Assembly: GCA_026225235.1 (NCBI GenBank)
Contig: JAMFSK010000137.1
Location: 1 to 64,000 of the forward strand
Length of the DNA stretch: 64,000 bases
Direction of reading: 5' to 3'
Source: Burkholderiales bacterium
GTDB taxonomy: Bacteria; Pseudomonadota; Gammaproteobacteria; Burkholderiales; Burkholderiaceae
In this document: in pieces, positions 45,673 through 54,230 of the stretch
How positions within the stretch are numbered: position 1 is the first letter of the stretch
How the letters are laid out: each line of letters opens with the position of its first letter
Notes under the pieces: generated by a model
Database searches by the model: none
Seen by the model: the letters and a program-made list of their open reading frames with translations, nothing else
What the model was told of the DNA's origin: nothing
Program-made: the position numbers and the translations under genes

Positions 45673-46583
45673 ACCAACCCACCGATACTCAGGGACCGAA
45701 GCGGCCGCCGATCCTGACCGTGTTGCATCGGACCACCTATCGCTACTCGACACTGGTCGAAACCGCACAGCATCTTGCGACCATCCGTCCGGTGTCGAAT
45801 CCGAGCCAGGAAGTGTTGCAGCACGCCGAACGCATCGAGCCCGAGCCTTCCTACCTGCATAGTCGCCTCGATACCTTCGGCAACGAACTCATTTATTTCG
45901 CGCTCGACACGCCGCACGATGCGCTTCAGCTCACGAGCGAAACGACCGTGCGCCTGCGCCCGCGCTGGAACGGTTTCGATCCGGAAGCGACTCAGGGCTG
46001 GGAACAGGTCTCGGAGGCGATGCGTTACCGCGCCAGATCGTCGTTCTTCGCCGAGTCGGAGTTTTGTTTTGCGTCGCCCTATATCGTGCTGCATCCGTTG
46101 ATGCGCATCTATGCGCTCGAGAGTTTCCCGCCAGGTATGCCCGTTGCCCAGGGCGCGCTCGATCTGATGCATCGGATTCACGATGAGTTCGAGTATCAAC
46201 AGACCACCACCGACTTCGACACTCCCGCGCTGAAGGCATTCAAGCTGCGTAGTGGGGTATGCCAGGACTTCGCGCAGGTGATGGTCGGCTGCCTGAGGGC
46301 GCTCGGAATTCCTGCGCGATATGTCAGCGGATACTTGCGCACTGAGCCGCCCCCCGGGCAACCGCGGCTGCTCGGCGCCGATGCTTCGCACGCGTGGGTC
46401 TCCGTCTATTGCCCGAACTTTGGATGGGTCGACCTCGATCCGACCAACGACATCATGGCGGATACCAACCATGTCACGCTGGCCTACGGACGGGACTATA
46501 GTGACGTGTCCCTGCTGCGCGGGATGATTCTCGGCGGTGGCGCGCATGGCGTGAAGGTCGCGGTAAGCGTGGTCGAGCTTTAA
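45669..46583 (+). CDS. transglutaminase-family protein
   Basis: 304-residue protein with an N-terminal bacterial transglutaminase beta domain and a C-terminal catalytic core. The triad is Cys198 (RSGVCQDFAQV), His241 (DASHAWVSVY) and Asp257 (VDLDPTND). No signal peptide, so it acts in the cytosol. The ATG at 45669 overlaps the stop of the ATP-grasp/alpha-E gene. It is the second transglutaminase of the operon, and without the DUF2126 extension. It probably cleaves or transfers peptide amides; the target is unknown. Confidence 0.9.
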   Translation: MNQPTDTQGPKRPPILTVLHRTTYRYSTLVETAQHLATIRPVSNPSQEVLQHAERIEPEPSYLHSRLDTFGNELIYFALDTPHDALQLTSETTVRLRPRWNGFDPEATQGWEQVSEAMRYRARSSFFAESEFCFASPYIVLHPLMRIYALESFPPGMPVAQGALDLMHRIHDEFEYQQTTTDFDTPALKAFKLRSGVCQDFAQVMVGCLRALGIPARYVSGYLRTEPPPGQPRLLGADASHAWVSVYCPNFGWVDLDPTNDIMADTNHVTLAYGRDYSDVSLLRGMILGGGAHGVKVAVSVVEL

Positions 46584-46584
46584 A

Positions 46585-46600
46585 CCGTCTGACCGGACGG
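46585..46600. terminator. weak hairpin at the operon end
   Basis: CCGTC / GACGG stem of 5 bp, in the gap between the transglutaminase gene and the convergent TonB-C gene. Short and without a T-run, so only a candidate. Confidence 0.25.
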
Positions 46601-46670
46601 CTCGCGCCCGCGCTGACCCATCTGCCCAGCCTGCCGCGGGGCCAGATCGCACGCGAGCATAGCCGTTGCG

Positions 46671-47027
46671 TTATTCGTCAAGCTTCCAGACATATTCCAG
46701 GCTGATCCACTCGGCATCGGCCTTACCGTCCTTGAGCACCGGCTTGAACTTGCAGTCCGCCAGCTTGAGTGTCGCGCGATCGAGCGCACTGAAGCCACTC
46801 CCCTTGGCGATCTTCGAATCCGTGACCTTGCCGTCGACCCCGACCAGCAGCGAGACCACGGTCGTGCCCTGCTCTTCATTCGCGAGCGAGGAACGCGGAT
46901 ATGCCGGCTTCTCGCAAGGCACCTTCGGATCGAGACTCTGCAGCGTCAGATCATCCGCCCACGCGGGCAGGCTTGCTACGGCCGCGAGCACGGCCCCGGT
47001 TTTCAACAGAAACGTTGCGCTAGACAT
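46671..47027 (-). CDS. exported TonB C-terminal-domain protein
   Basis: 118-residue exported protein. A signal peptide (MSSATFLLKTGAVLAAVASL, cleavage near AWA|DD) is followed directly by a TonB C-terminal-like domain: KPAYPRSSLANEEQGTTVVSLLVGVDGKVTDSKIAKGSGFSALDRATLKLADCKFKP. There is no transmembrane anchor kept after cleavage and no Pro-rich linker, so it cannot work as a full TonB energy transducer. It is probably a free periplasmic protein; two Cys (in VPCEK and LADCKF) may pair. It is convergent with the transglutaminase gene. Confidence 0.82.
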   Translation of the reverse strand: MSSATFLLKTGAVLAAVASLPAWADDLTLQSLDPKVPCEKPAYPRSSLANEEQGTTVVSLLVGVDGKVTDSKIAKGSGFSALDRATLKLADCKFKPVLKDGKADAEWISLEYVWKLDE

Positions 47028-47087
47028 GATGTTGGTTCTTTATGGTGGTTGACCCCGACAACTTCCGACTTCATCAGGCAAGGCGGC

Positions 47088-48662
47088 TCACACCGCTTCC
47101 ATCCTGAAGATACTGACGACTCCCGCTACCTCGGCGGCCTGGTCTTGCAGACGCTGTGCGTCGGCGGCCGCCTGCCCCACCAGCGCGCTGTTCTGCTGGG
47201 TGACGTTGTCCATTTCGATCATGGCCTGGTTCACTTCCGAGATGCCGGCGCTTTGCTCCTGACTCGCCTCCGTGATCTCGTGCATGATTTCCGTCACGTG
47301 TTGCACGCTCTTCACGAGTTCTTTCATCGTCCGGCCGGCCTGTTCGACAAGCAGGCTGCCCGCTTCGACCCGCGAGACCGAATCGCCAATCAGGCCTTTG
47401 ATCTCCTTGGCGGCCACAGCGCTGCGCTGCGCGAGACTGCGGACCTCGGCCGCGACCACGGCAAAACCTCGCCCTTGCTCGCCTGCGCGAGCCGCTTCGA
47501 CGGCGGCGTTGAGGGCGAGGATATTGGTCTGGAAGGCGAGTGCATCGATCACGGCGATGATGTCGACGATACGTCGGGCGGACTCGTTGATCGAACCCAT
47601 TGTCTCGACCACTTGCGTGACGGCCACCCCACCCTGGCGCGCGACGTCAGACGCCGACAGCGCGAGCTGGTTGGCTTCGAGGGCGTTGTCCGCATTGCGT
47701 TGCACGGCCGCTGTCAGTTGCTCCATCGAAGAGGCGGTTTTCTCGAGTGAGCCGGCCTGAAGTTCCGTGCGAGACGACAAGTCGAGATTGCCTTCCGCGA
47801 TCCGGCCCGACGCAACGGCAATCGCCTCAGTGCCCTCACGGACCTGCCCGACGATATTGACAAGACTGTCGCGCATCGCCTTCATCGCGACCAGCAGGCT
47901 CGTCTGATCATCAGGATGGGTGGTGATCGCCGCGGTCAGGTCGCCTGCGGCGATCCGGTTTGCAATCGTGGCGGCATAGGCCGGTTCGCCCCCGAGTTGC
48001 CGCAACAGACTGCGCGTAATCACAAAGGCCGCGCAAATGCCGACCAGCAGCGCAGCGGCGCCGAGGCCAAGCATGAAGGTCCGCGCGAGTACGAACGCGT
48101 GTTGCGCGTCGGCGGCCGCCTTCGCGCTGAGGTCGTCTTCAAGTGCAGTCAGTTCGTTGAGCGCCTGCAGCCAAGTTTTCTGGACCGGGCGAACTTCACG
48201 CACGAGCACTTTGGTGGCCGCTTCGGGCTTGTTGTCGAGAAACAGCTGGATCGCCTTGGTCATCAGCGGCATCGCGACACTTTCCTGCTGCTGCATCCTG
48301 GCGAGCAACGCCTTTTCCCGATCGGACGTGCCGGGAACCTCGGCGAACATCGACGCGAGTTTCTGTTCCGCATCGGTATATCGCTTGGTCTGCTCGTTGA
48401 TCTGCACGATCTCCGGTTGCATATCGGCCGGGTCGGTCAGCAAAGACAGATTGCGCAGCACGACGATACGATCGTTCACGTCGGCCCGCATGTCGATGAT
48501 GAGACGGGTTTCGACATTACTGACCTCGACCACTCGCTGCAGCCGCGCCTGGATCTGCGCCATGCGGCCTATGCCTAGCAGGGTCACCGCGCACAGCAGG
48601 ACCAGCACCAGCGAAAAGCCGAGCGCCAGGCTCGTGCCGACTTTCATTTTTCCCAAGGTCAT
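47088..48662 (-). CDS. methyl-accepting chemotaxis protein
   Basis: 524-residue chemoreceptor. Helix TM1 ([22 protein letters not shown]), a periplasmic four-helix-bundle-type sensor of about 150 residues, TM2 ([20 protein letters not shown]), a HAMP domain, and a cytoplasmic signalling hairpin with the conserved tip [36 protein letters not shown]. It has no C-terminal CheR/CheB pentapeptide. The start at 48662 gives a short N-terminus before TM1; 51 more bases of frame are open upstream. It stands alone, without che genes. The ligand is unknown. Confidence 0.9.
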   Translation of the reverse strand: MTLGKMKVGTSLALGFSLVLVLLCAVTLLGIGRMAQIQARLQRVVEVSNVETRLIIDMRADVNDRIVVLRNLSLLTDPADMQPEIVQINEQTKRYTDAEQKLASMFAEVPGTSDREKALLARMQQQESVAMPLMTKAIQLFLDNKPEAATKVLVREVRPVQKTWLQALNELTALEDDLSAKAAADAQHAFVLARTFMLGLGAAALLVGICAAFVITRSLLRQLGGEPAYAATIANRIAAGDLTAAITTHPDDQTSLLVAMKAMRDSLVNIVGQVREGTEAIAVASGRIAEGNLDLSSRTELQAGSLEKTASSMEQLTAAVQRNADNALEANQLALSASDVARQGGVAVTQVVETMGSINESARRIVDIIAVIDALAFQTNILALNAAVEAARAGEQGRGFAVVAAEVRSLAQRSAVAAKEIKGLIGDSVSRVEAGSLLVEQAGRTMKELVKSVQHVTEIMHEITEASQEQSAGISEVNQAMIEMDNVTQQNSALVGQAAADAQRLQDQAAEVAGVVSIFRMEAV

Positions 48663-49346
48663 CTCATCTACTCTCGGACACAAAGTGAACCGGTTGCCAG
48701 AGACCTCACGCAACCATGCAAGGTGCGATCAGACGCCGGCAAGCACAGCCCACGTGCCGACGCACGTGAACGTGCATCGGCGCGCAAGGGCCGCCTATTG
48801 GCAATCAGGCAATGCAATGAAAAGTCGGTCAGCAGCGGCCGGATCGTGTACTGGAAGCGCGGCCATTCGCGCGATCAAGACTCGCGCGTGAACCTGGCTG
48901 CAGGGGCCGTGAGCGACCCAGAGTGATGGCCTCCTGTGTCGCATGGACGACAGGAGTCGATTGAATCGCACACCGCATGTGCGTGCGTTCGGGCATTTCG
49001 CCAACCCCGTAAACTGATTTCATACCTATCCAATACATTATAGTTTTTTGGATGTGACGCCTGCCGTGCGGACTGGTCAAGGATCCGCTGGCCTCTTGGA
49101 TCCATCACCTGGGTAAGGGTGGATCGTATTTTTTGCCCCGAAATTGCGGGTCGAGTATTCAACGCCAATTCCCAAATATCAACCGGTTTTTGCGGTGTAG
49201 CGAGAAGGCACGTGTCTCTGCAACGCGAACGATGAACGCGAATCGACAGGACCAAGCGCGAGGGGGCGCGTTGCACGTTCAACGAATCGGGCGCACGATG
49301 TATGGTGAACGAGCGTCCTGGTTAACATGAAATCCGGAGACAAGTT
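48663..49346. other. intergenic, chemoreceptor promoter side
   Basis: About 680 bases with no supported gene. Near 49020-49050 the composition drops to AT-rich (CATTATAGTTTTTTGG). At 49096-49130 an imperfect inverted repeat (ATCCATCACC with GGGTGGAT) is followed by TATTTTTT on the + strand, which looks terminator-like, but no + strand gene precedes it. Possible small-RNA or decayed-gene ground. Confidence 0.35.
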
Positions 49347-49538
49347 ATGGTCAAGGTCCGTCAGTTCCGCAGGATCACGACAAGGCGTCTTGCCGCATTC
49401 GCGGCGCTCGTCGCCCTGTCGTCACTGGGTGCATGCGCAGCTGGCGACGACTCCGGTGGGCGGTCTAACGACGCTGCGCCAAACCTGAACTGTCAGTTCG
49501 GCTCGCCCTGCGCAGACCGAGGTGGACGCGGGCCTTGA
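49347..49538 (+). CDS. candidate small lipoprotein
   Basis: 63-residue protein of unknown function. It has GGAG eight bases before the ATG and a good export signal: Arg-rich n-region (KVRQFRRITTRR), hydrophobic LAAFAALVALSSLG, and a lipobox LGAC with Cys30. The mature part is only about 34 residues, Gly/Asp/Asn-rich, with two more Cys (NCQFGSPC). Its last 46 bases overlap the 3' end of the convergent TAXI gene. The signal makes it more believable than chance, but there is no family. Confidence 0.5.
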   Translation: MVKVRQFRRITTRRLAAFAALVALSSLGACAAGDDSGGRSNDAAPNLNCQFGSPCADRGGRGP

Positions 49539-50869
49539 TGCAGGCCGAGCCGCGACCGGACGAAGCTGACGTGTTCGCGCAGTACATAGAACGCGTCCGC
49601 ATAGGCGAGCGGCATCTTCAGCTTGTTCACACTGTCTTCGATCTGGTCGAGTTCCTTGAGTAGCGCCGCGCGCTGCTCATCCGTCGCGTCGCTGAATGCC
49701 TCGCGCTCGATTGCAATCAGCGCGCCATACCAGCGATAGATACGCGAGCGGATACGCCATCGATAGAGCGCAGGCAGCATTCTCAACCCGGGTACCAGCA
49801 ACACGGCGATCGGCAGCAGCACCACCAGCAGGCGATCGACCAGACTGGCCAGCCAGAACGTCAAGTTGCGGTACAAGAAACTCTTGCCCGACCGGTAGTA
49901 CCGGGCCGCATCCTCGCTGATCCGGTATTCGTGTGCGGTCGCATTCGGAAACTCGCCACCGTGCTGAAGAATCCCCGGCATGCCGTGGACCTCCTGCGCC
50001 GCTTCGATCAGCAGATCGGACACTGCGGGATGGAGGTTCGGGCGTGCAATCAACTCCACCACCGGACTGATCAGATGGATCGGAACAGGCGGAACGTTGT
50101 TGCCGAGATCCAGCACCCCGGGAGGCAGGTCGATCTCACTGAGGTAAGGAAACAATCGCGTATAGGCGCTCGCCTGCGCGAAATCCATGAAGCTGATTCC
50201 GGGTGTCTGCAGGAGTCGCAACATCATTGCCCGCGTCGCGGAGTCACCGTTGAAGAACGCGGCATCCGCCTCGCCATCGACCAGCTTTCTGGCGGCCTGA
50301 TCACCGTCGTAGGGCATCAAGGTGGCTGCGCCATCCGGCACAATCCCGTTTGCCTTGAGCAGATCGAGCGACAGCACTCGTGTTCCGCTGCCCTCGCGTC
50401 CGATCTCAATGCGCTTGCCCGCGAACTGCGACAAGCGCGTCACCCCGCTACCCCGATAGAACACCACGATCGGCGCATAGAACATACTGCCGAGCGACAT
50501 CAGTGACGACGTGTTCATGCCCTTCGAAATACCGCCCTGGACAAGCGCCAGATCGACATGTTGCTTCGGATCCAGCAACCGCTGCAGGTTCTGCACTGAC
50601 CCGTCTGAAATCAGGATCTTGAGCGTGATGCCGTTACGCGCAAGGATCTTGCGGTACGCCTCGGCAGTGGGCAGGAAGGAACTGTCTGTGGGGCCGGCAC
50701 TCATGACGATCGTCCTGGGCGGAGCGGGGTCGACCAGCCAGACAAAGACGCCGAGCGCTACCAGGCAGAGAAAGGCTATGGGCCCCCAAAGCATGGCGAC
50801 ATCGCGCCACGAGGTGGCGGAATGCTCGGGGCGTAGCTCCGGATGCTCTCGATAGTCCGACCGCTTCAT
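49493..50869 (-). CDS. TAXI-family TRAP binding protein, membrane-anchored
   Basis: 458-residue TAXI-type substrate-binding protein. An N-terminal helix (MLWGPIAFLCLVALGVFVWLV, about 26-47) anchors it; the binding domain follows (MSAGPTDSSFLPTAEAYRKIL, VDLALVQGGISKG, GREGSGTRVLSLDLLKANGI). A second hydrophobic segment (LASLVDRLLVVLLPIAVLLV) precedes a C-terminal helical tail of about 100 residues, presumably cytosolic. I start at the ATG at 50869; 273 bases of open frame upstream lack conserved sequence. No TRAP permease (DctQ/DctM-like) is nearby, so it may serve as a sensor or use a distant permease. Confidence 0.82.
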   Translation of the reverse strand: MKRSDYREHPELRPEHSATSWRDVAMLWGPIAFLCLVALGVFVWLVDPAPPRTIVMSAGPTDSSFLPTAEAYRKILARNGITLKILISDGSVQNLQRLLDPKQHVDLALVQGGISKGMNTSSLMSLGSMFYAPIVVFYRGSGVTRLSQFAGKRIEIGREGSGTRVLSLDLLKANGIVPDGAATLMPYDGDQAARKLVDGEADAAFFNGDSATRAMMLRLLQTPGISFMDFAQASAYTRLFPYLSEIDLPPGVLDLGNNVPPVPIHLISPVVELIARPNLHPAVSDLLIEAAQEVHGMPGILQHGGEFPNATAHEYRISEDAARYYRSGKSFLYRNLTFWLASLVDRLLVVLLPIAVLLVPGLRMLPALYRWRIRSRIYRWYGALIAIEREAFSDATDEQRAALLKELDQIEDSVNKLKMPLAYADAFYVLREHVSFVRSRLGLHQGPRPPRSAQGEPN

Positions 50870-51328
50870 GGCTGATCTCTCCCTGGTGGTGTGGACACGG
50901 GACCCGGACATCCGGCCGGTCGGTTGACCGTCGCCGATTATGGCGGGACGGCGGCGTCGGTGCAGCCTGATATTTGAATAGTTTGACTCGGCTGACTTGA
51001 TCGAGTTGGGTGAGTTGGTTGACGCACCTGAACCGGAGTTAAACCGGGCCGGCACCATCGTGCCTGTCAATCTAGCGTGGGCCTCTCTCTTGCTAAGCGA
51101 TGCGGCCGCGACGCGCTTTAAATGCACCACGATCCGACACATTCATCGGCGGGCTCAAATCATTGGCCGTTAGTTGCAAGCGAAACTACATTCTTTCACC
51201 ATGCTTTCACATTCGTTTTGGGCCGATGTCTTTCTTTCCCACTCTATTTGCGGCGCATATGATGTCGACAGTCGTACATATCGTGCGCCCCCGGTGGGCG
51301 CGATACCGCCAAAGGACACCCTCAGCAC
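50870..51328. other. intergenic, with a strong hairpin near the GNAT start
   Basis: No supported gene in about 460 bases. The sequence 50980-51025 repeats GTTGAC/GTTGG-like words. At 51277-51302 a GC-rich hairpin (TATCG-TG-CGCCC with GGGCG-CGATA, 2-base bulge) lies 27 bases before the TTG start of the acetyltransferase, so it would sit in its leader. Confidence 0.4.
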
Positions 51329-51904
51329 TTGAACACCCTGCTCAATGCCCCGCTGCGCTCGGCACGCCTCGACCTTGAACCGCTCGAAGGGCACCACGCG
51401 GCAGCGCTCTTTGATGGCCTTGCCCATGCCGGGCTGTATGACTTCATTCCAGACAATCCGCCCGCGCTCGACTCGCTGACCAAGCGCTATACGCTGCTTG
51501 AGAGACGCAGCTCGCCAGACGGTACCCAGGCCTGGCTGAACTGGGCGCTCAAACGGCGCGACGACGGGTGTTACTGCGGGTATATACAGGCAACCGTCGA
51601 TCACACGACGCGCTCGGTGTCGATTGCCTATCTGGTTTTTGTGCCGTACGGCGGCAAGGGATTCGGACGCGAAGCCGTTACGGCCATGCTGGAGCATCTG
51701 AACGCGCACGGATGCGCCGATCGGTTCGAGGCTCAGATCGACCGGCGCAATGTCCGGTCAATCGCCCTCGTCGAGGCCTTGGGGTTCAAGCGGTTTCACG
51801 AAGTCGAAGACGCTGACTTCTTTAAAGGCGCGACGAGCCATGAGGTGCATTTCGAACTGGCCGCCCAGCCGCAGCTGCAGCTGCAGCCCAAGGCTACGAC
51901 ATAG
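51329..51904 (+). CDS. GNAT-family N-acetyltransferase (RimJ-like)
   Basis: 191-residue GNAT of the RimJ/RimL type: LRSARLDLEPLEGHHAAALFDGLAHAGLYDFIPDNPP, then IAYLVFVPYGGKGFGREAVTAMLEHL for acetyl-CoA and RRNVRSIALVEALGFKRF at the end. The acceptor may be a protein N-terminus or a small molecule. The start is a TTG at 51329, with AAAGGA about a dozen bases upstream, so translation is probably weak. The C-terminus has a QLQLQ repeat after the domain ends. Confidence 0.82.
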   Translation: MNTLLNAPLRSARLDLEPLEGHHAAALFDGLAHAGLYDFIPDNPPALDSLTKRYTLLERRSSPDGTQAWLNWALKRRDDGCYCGYIQATVDHTTRSVSIAYLVFVPYGGKGFGREAVTAMLEHLNAHGCADRFEAQIDRRNVRSIALVEALGFKRFHEVEDADFFKGATSHEVHFELAAQPQLQLQPKATT

Positions 51905-51989
51905 GCACCGCATGTTGCTGACGCAGACGCGACTGAGTGAGAGCTGCACAGCGAACTGCTGCGAGCCGCGTCAGCCCCCTCAACGTGTG

Positions 51990-52316
51990 TCAGGCGTACG
52001 CGCCGGTCGCCATGTCGAACACGCACAAACCATTGGTGCCTCCATCCGCGCTGGCGACGATCGCCGCGCCGACCTTCTGATGTTCCGGATGCACGAGATA
52101 GGCATCGCGATCTTCGGCGCTGGCAAAGTCCATCGAGAAAGCCAGTTCGAAACCGTGGGCAAGATTCTCGGGCGAGACATTCTCGCTCGCCTCGAAATTG
52201 CTGAAGCGGATGCCCTCGACACGAGCCAATGCTTGAAGTTGCGCGACGAGTTCGTCGCGAGCGGAAGCCGTGATTTCCGGACGGAATTTACAAAACACGA
52301 GGTGACGGATCGCCAT
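51990..52316 (-). CDS. Dabb-family protein (stress-responsive alpha-beta barrel)
   Basis: 108-residue dimeric alpha-beta barrel protein: MAIRHLVFCKFRPEITASARDELV, SPENLAHGFELAFSMDFASAEDRDAYLVHPEHQ. The Dabb fold occurs in small cytosolic enzymes such as olivetolic acid cyclase and in stress proteins; no active-site assignment is possible here. It is alone on the minus strand, 85 bases after the end of the convergent GNAT gene. Confidence 0.85.
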   Translation of the reverse strand: MAIRHLVFCKFRPEITASARDELVAQLQALARVEGIRFSNFEASENVSPENLAHGFELAFSMDFASAEDRDAYLVHPEHQKVGAAIVASADGGTNGLCVFDMATGAYA

Positions 52317-52443
52317 GAGGATGGATCGTTCGCAAGGTCAAGAGAAGCGCCAGTCTACATGCAGCCGCACTCAGGCGCCTGCACGAAGTCAAGGTCTCTG
52401 GACCGCGTGGAAGGGCGAACCGTGCTGATCCGCTGTGGGCGCT

Positions 52444-52641
52444 TTACGACTTCATGCGGCCGCGCAGCTTGGCTTTGACACGGCGCGAAACAAAGAGCGT
52501 CAGGTAGTCGCGCACGCGCGCGCCATCGCTGAGGTCTTGCCAGGTTTCAAGGTAGTCGTGCTTGACGACATCGAGCGGCATATCGGTTTCATCCGCGATA
52601 CGCGCAATGATTTCCGATTGGGATTCCACTTCAGTTCTCAT
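52444..52641 (-). CDS. DUF3562-family small protein
   Basis: 65-residue cytosolic protein (MRTEVESQSEIIARIADETDMPLDVVKHDYLETWQDLSDGARVRDYLTLFVSRRVKAKLRGRMKS in outline) of the DUF3562 type common in Burkholderiaceae. It is helical and ends in a basic tail. I start it at the ATG at 52641 with AGGA eight bases upstream; the frame is open 108 bases further. Function unknown. Confidence 0.75.
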   Translation of the reverse strand: MRTEVESQSEIIARIADETDMPLDVVKHDYLETWQDLSDGARVRDYLTLFVSRRVKAKLRGRMKS

Positions 52642-53019
52642 GGTGCGGTCCTCGCAGAGGTAGCGAACGCCCATCCTTCTCTTCATCGTTATCCGCGTCA
52701 ACCCCTGCTCACTGAACGCCCCGGGGATGTTTGTAACCGGATCGTACAAATGTAACTGAACGTAACTTCAAAGAGCGCCGACGCTAAACGGCAGGGCATC
52801 GGCGCACAGCTAGAGTGCACTCTGTCGAGTCGCGCTTGGCGCACCTTCAGTGCCTCAATGCCGGAAAGAATGTTGACCCCATTTGGCGATAGACTGTCAA
52901 TGTACTTGGGCACGGTTCATAGCGGGCAGAACACCGGCGGGGGCGCGAGGGCAGCGTTCGGTCGTGTGCGCCTGGCGTGACGCGCCCGCGTCCATCCCCG
53001 TTCGTCTGGAGCTTGTCAC
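52642..53019. other. intergenic between DUF3562 and dps-like gene
   Basis: About 380 bases; no gene I can support. A minus-strand frame at 52698-52913 has no ribosome site or family. The promoters of the two divergent genes must lie here. Confidence 0.35.
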
Positions 53020-53535
53020 GTGAAAAAACCTATCGCCGAATCACATCGCGCCGCCCCTTTGCACACGCCGACCGACCTCAAGCCGGCGGCGACGAAGGAG
53101 ATCTCGGGCGCACTGAATCTTCTGCTTGCCGACTACTTCGCGCTGTACCTGAAAACCAAGAATTTCCATTGGCATATGTCAGGTCCGCATTTCCGCGACT
53201 ATCACCTGCTGCTCGACGACCAGGGCGACCAACTGTTCGAAACCACCGATCCGCTCGCCGAACGCGTGCGTAAGATTGGCGGTAACACTTTGCGCTCGAT
53301 AGGGCAGATTTCGAAACAGCAGCGTGTGCTCGACAACGACGCTGAATATGTGACGCCGGCTGACATGCTCGCCGAACTTGCGGATGACAACCTTCAGTTG
53401 GTCAGCCGCCTGCGTGAAGCACACGGCCTGTGCGACGAGCACGGCGATATCGCGAGCGCGAGCCTGCTCGAGAACTGGATCGACGAAGCAGAACGTCGTG
53501 CCTGGTTCCTGTTTGAATCAGGTCGGCAAGGGTAA
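53020..53535 (+). CDS. dps: Dps-family ferritin-like DNA-protection protein
   Basis: 171-residue Dps protein. It oxidises ferrous iron with peroxide and forms a 12-mer shell that shields DNA. The ferroxidase residues lie in TKNFHWHMSGPHFRDYHLLLDDQGDQLFETTDPLAERVRKIG. The start is a GTG at 53020 with GGAG nine bases upstream. It is followed 60 bases on by a strong bidirectional terminator. I see no OxyR or sigma-S site I can name. Confidence 0.9.
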   Translation: MKKPIAESHRAAPLHTPTDLKPAATKEISGALNLLLADYFALYLKTKNFHWHMSGPHFRDYHLLLDDQGDQLFETTDPLAERVRKIGGNTLRSIGQISKQQRVLDNDAEYVTPADMLAELADDNLQLVSRLREAHGLCDEHGDIASASLLENWIDEAERRAWFLFESGRQG

Positions 53536-53592
53536 TTGAAGAACATCGCCTCGCGCGGCGCGTCTCAATGAGTTCGCGATCAGGCGGGCGAT

Positions 53593-53632
53593 AAAAAGGC
53601 TGCTCACCGTTATTGACGGTGACCAGCCTTTT
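53593..53632. terminator. bidirectional rho-independent terminator
   Basis: AAAAAGGCTG-C-TCACCGT / ACGGTGA-C-CAGCCTTTTT, a 17 bp stem with one C-C mismatch and a 5-base loop, ending in TTTTTTT on the + strand and flanked by A-run on the other. It serves the dps gene and the convergent small exported gene. Confidence 0.85.
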
Positions 53633-53679
53633 TTTCAAACCAGGCGCGATTGATCTGCGGGTTCGTCCCTCACACGCTT

Positions 53680-53964
53680 TTAATAGCCGCCACGATGTCC
53701 GTGCCAGTCATTGCGACGCCAGTCGTCATGATGCCAACCCCGACCGTGCCAATCGTTGCCCCGGTAGTAGGGCGAGCGGTAGTCCACCGCGACGGCCGGA
53801 CCATAAGCCACCGGTCCGTAAGCCGGGGCCGGTGCATAGGCTACCGGAGGCGCCTGATAAACCGGAATGCCAAGACCAATTGAGACATCCACGTGCGCCA
53901 TCGCAGCGCCGGAAGCCAGCAGTGCCGAGGCACCAATCAAGCCAGCAACAAGAATCTTTTTCAT
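53680..53964 (-). CDS. small exported Pro/Tyr- and His/Trp-rich protein
   Basis: 94-residue exported protein. Signal peptide MKKILVAGLIGASALLASGA with cleavage near AMA|HV; the start has GGAG seven bases upstream. The mature part has a Pro/Tyr/Ala repeat (PAPAYGPVAYGPAVAV) and a C-terminal run of His, Trp, Asp, Arg and Gly (DWHGRGWHHDDWRRNDWHGHRGG), which could bind metal. Low complexity and no known domain. It ends at the strong shared terminator. Confidence 0.72.
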   Translation of the reverse strand: MKKILVAGLIGASALLASGAAMAHVDVSIGLGIPVYQAPPVAYAPAPAYGPVAYGPAVAVDYRSPYYRGNDWHGRGWHHDDWRRNDWHGHRGGY

Positions 53965-54230
53965 TTTCGGCTCCGTCTTGGGCAAGCAGTAGATCTGCTC
54001 GTTAAACACACTGTAGGCGCTGCCTTCCGTCACAGGTGAAAGCCGAATGCGAGAAACGTAACGCCGAATTACGCGCATTTTTGGGCGGCACGCCATGTCG
54101 AAGCCCCCTATCGCGGGTCTGCAAGAGTCCTTTGTCCGTATCTATCGCTAATACGCTTTAAACGACCAAGGTCGATGATCGCGAGCGAAAGCGGTGTGTC
54201 CGGGCGAGCGCCGGAGACAGGTTCGCCAGA

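Noticed and set aside
52698-52913. Minus-strand frame of about 70 codons starting MPKYIDSLSPNGVNILSG
   Set aside because: Looks protein-like at first, but has no ribosome site, no family and runs into the DUF3562 leader. Kept only as unannotated sequence.
53680-53964. Reading the His/Trp-rich small protein as a nickel chaperone
   Set aside because: The His-rich tail could bind metal, but it is low-complexity and no nickel enzyme genes are near, so I left the function open.
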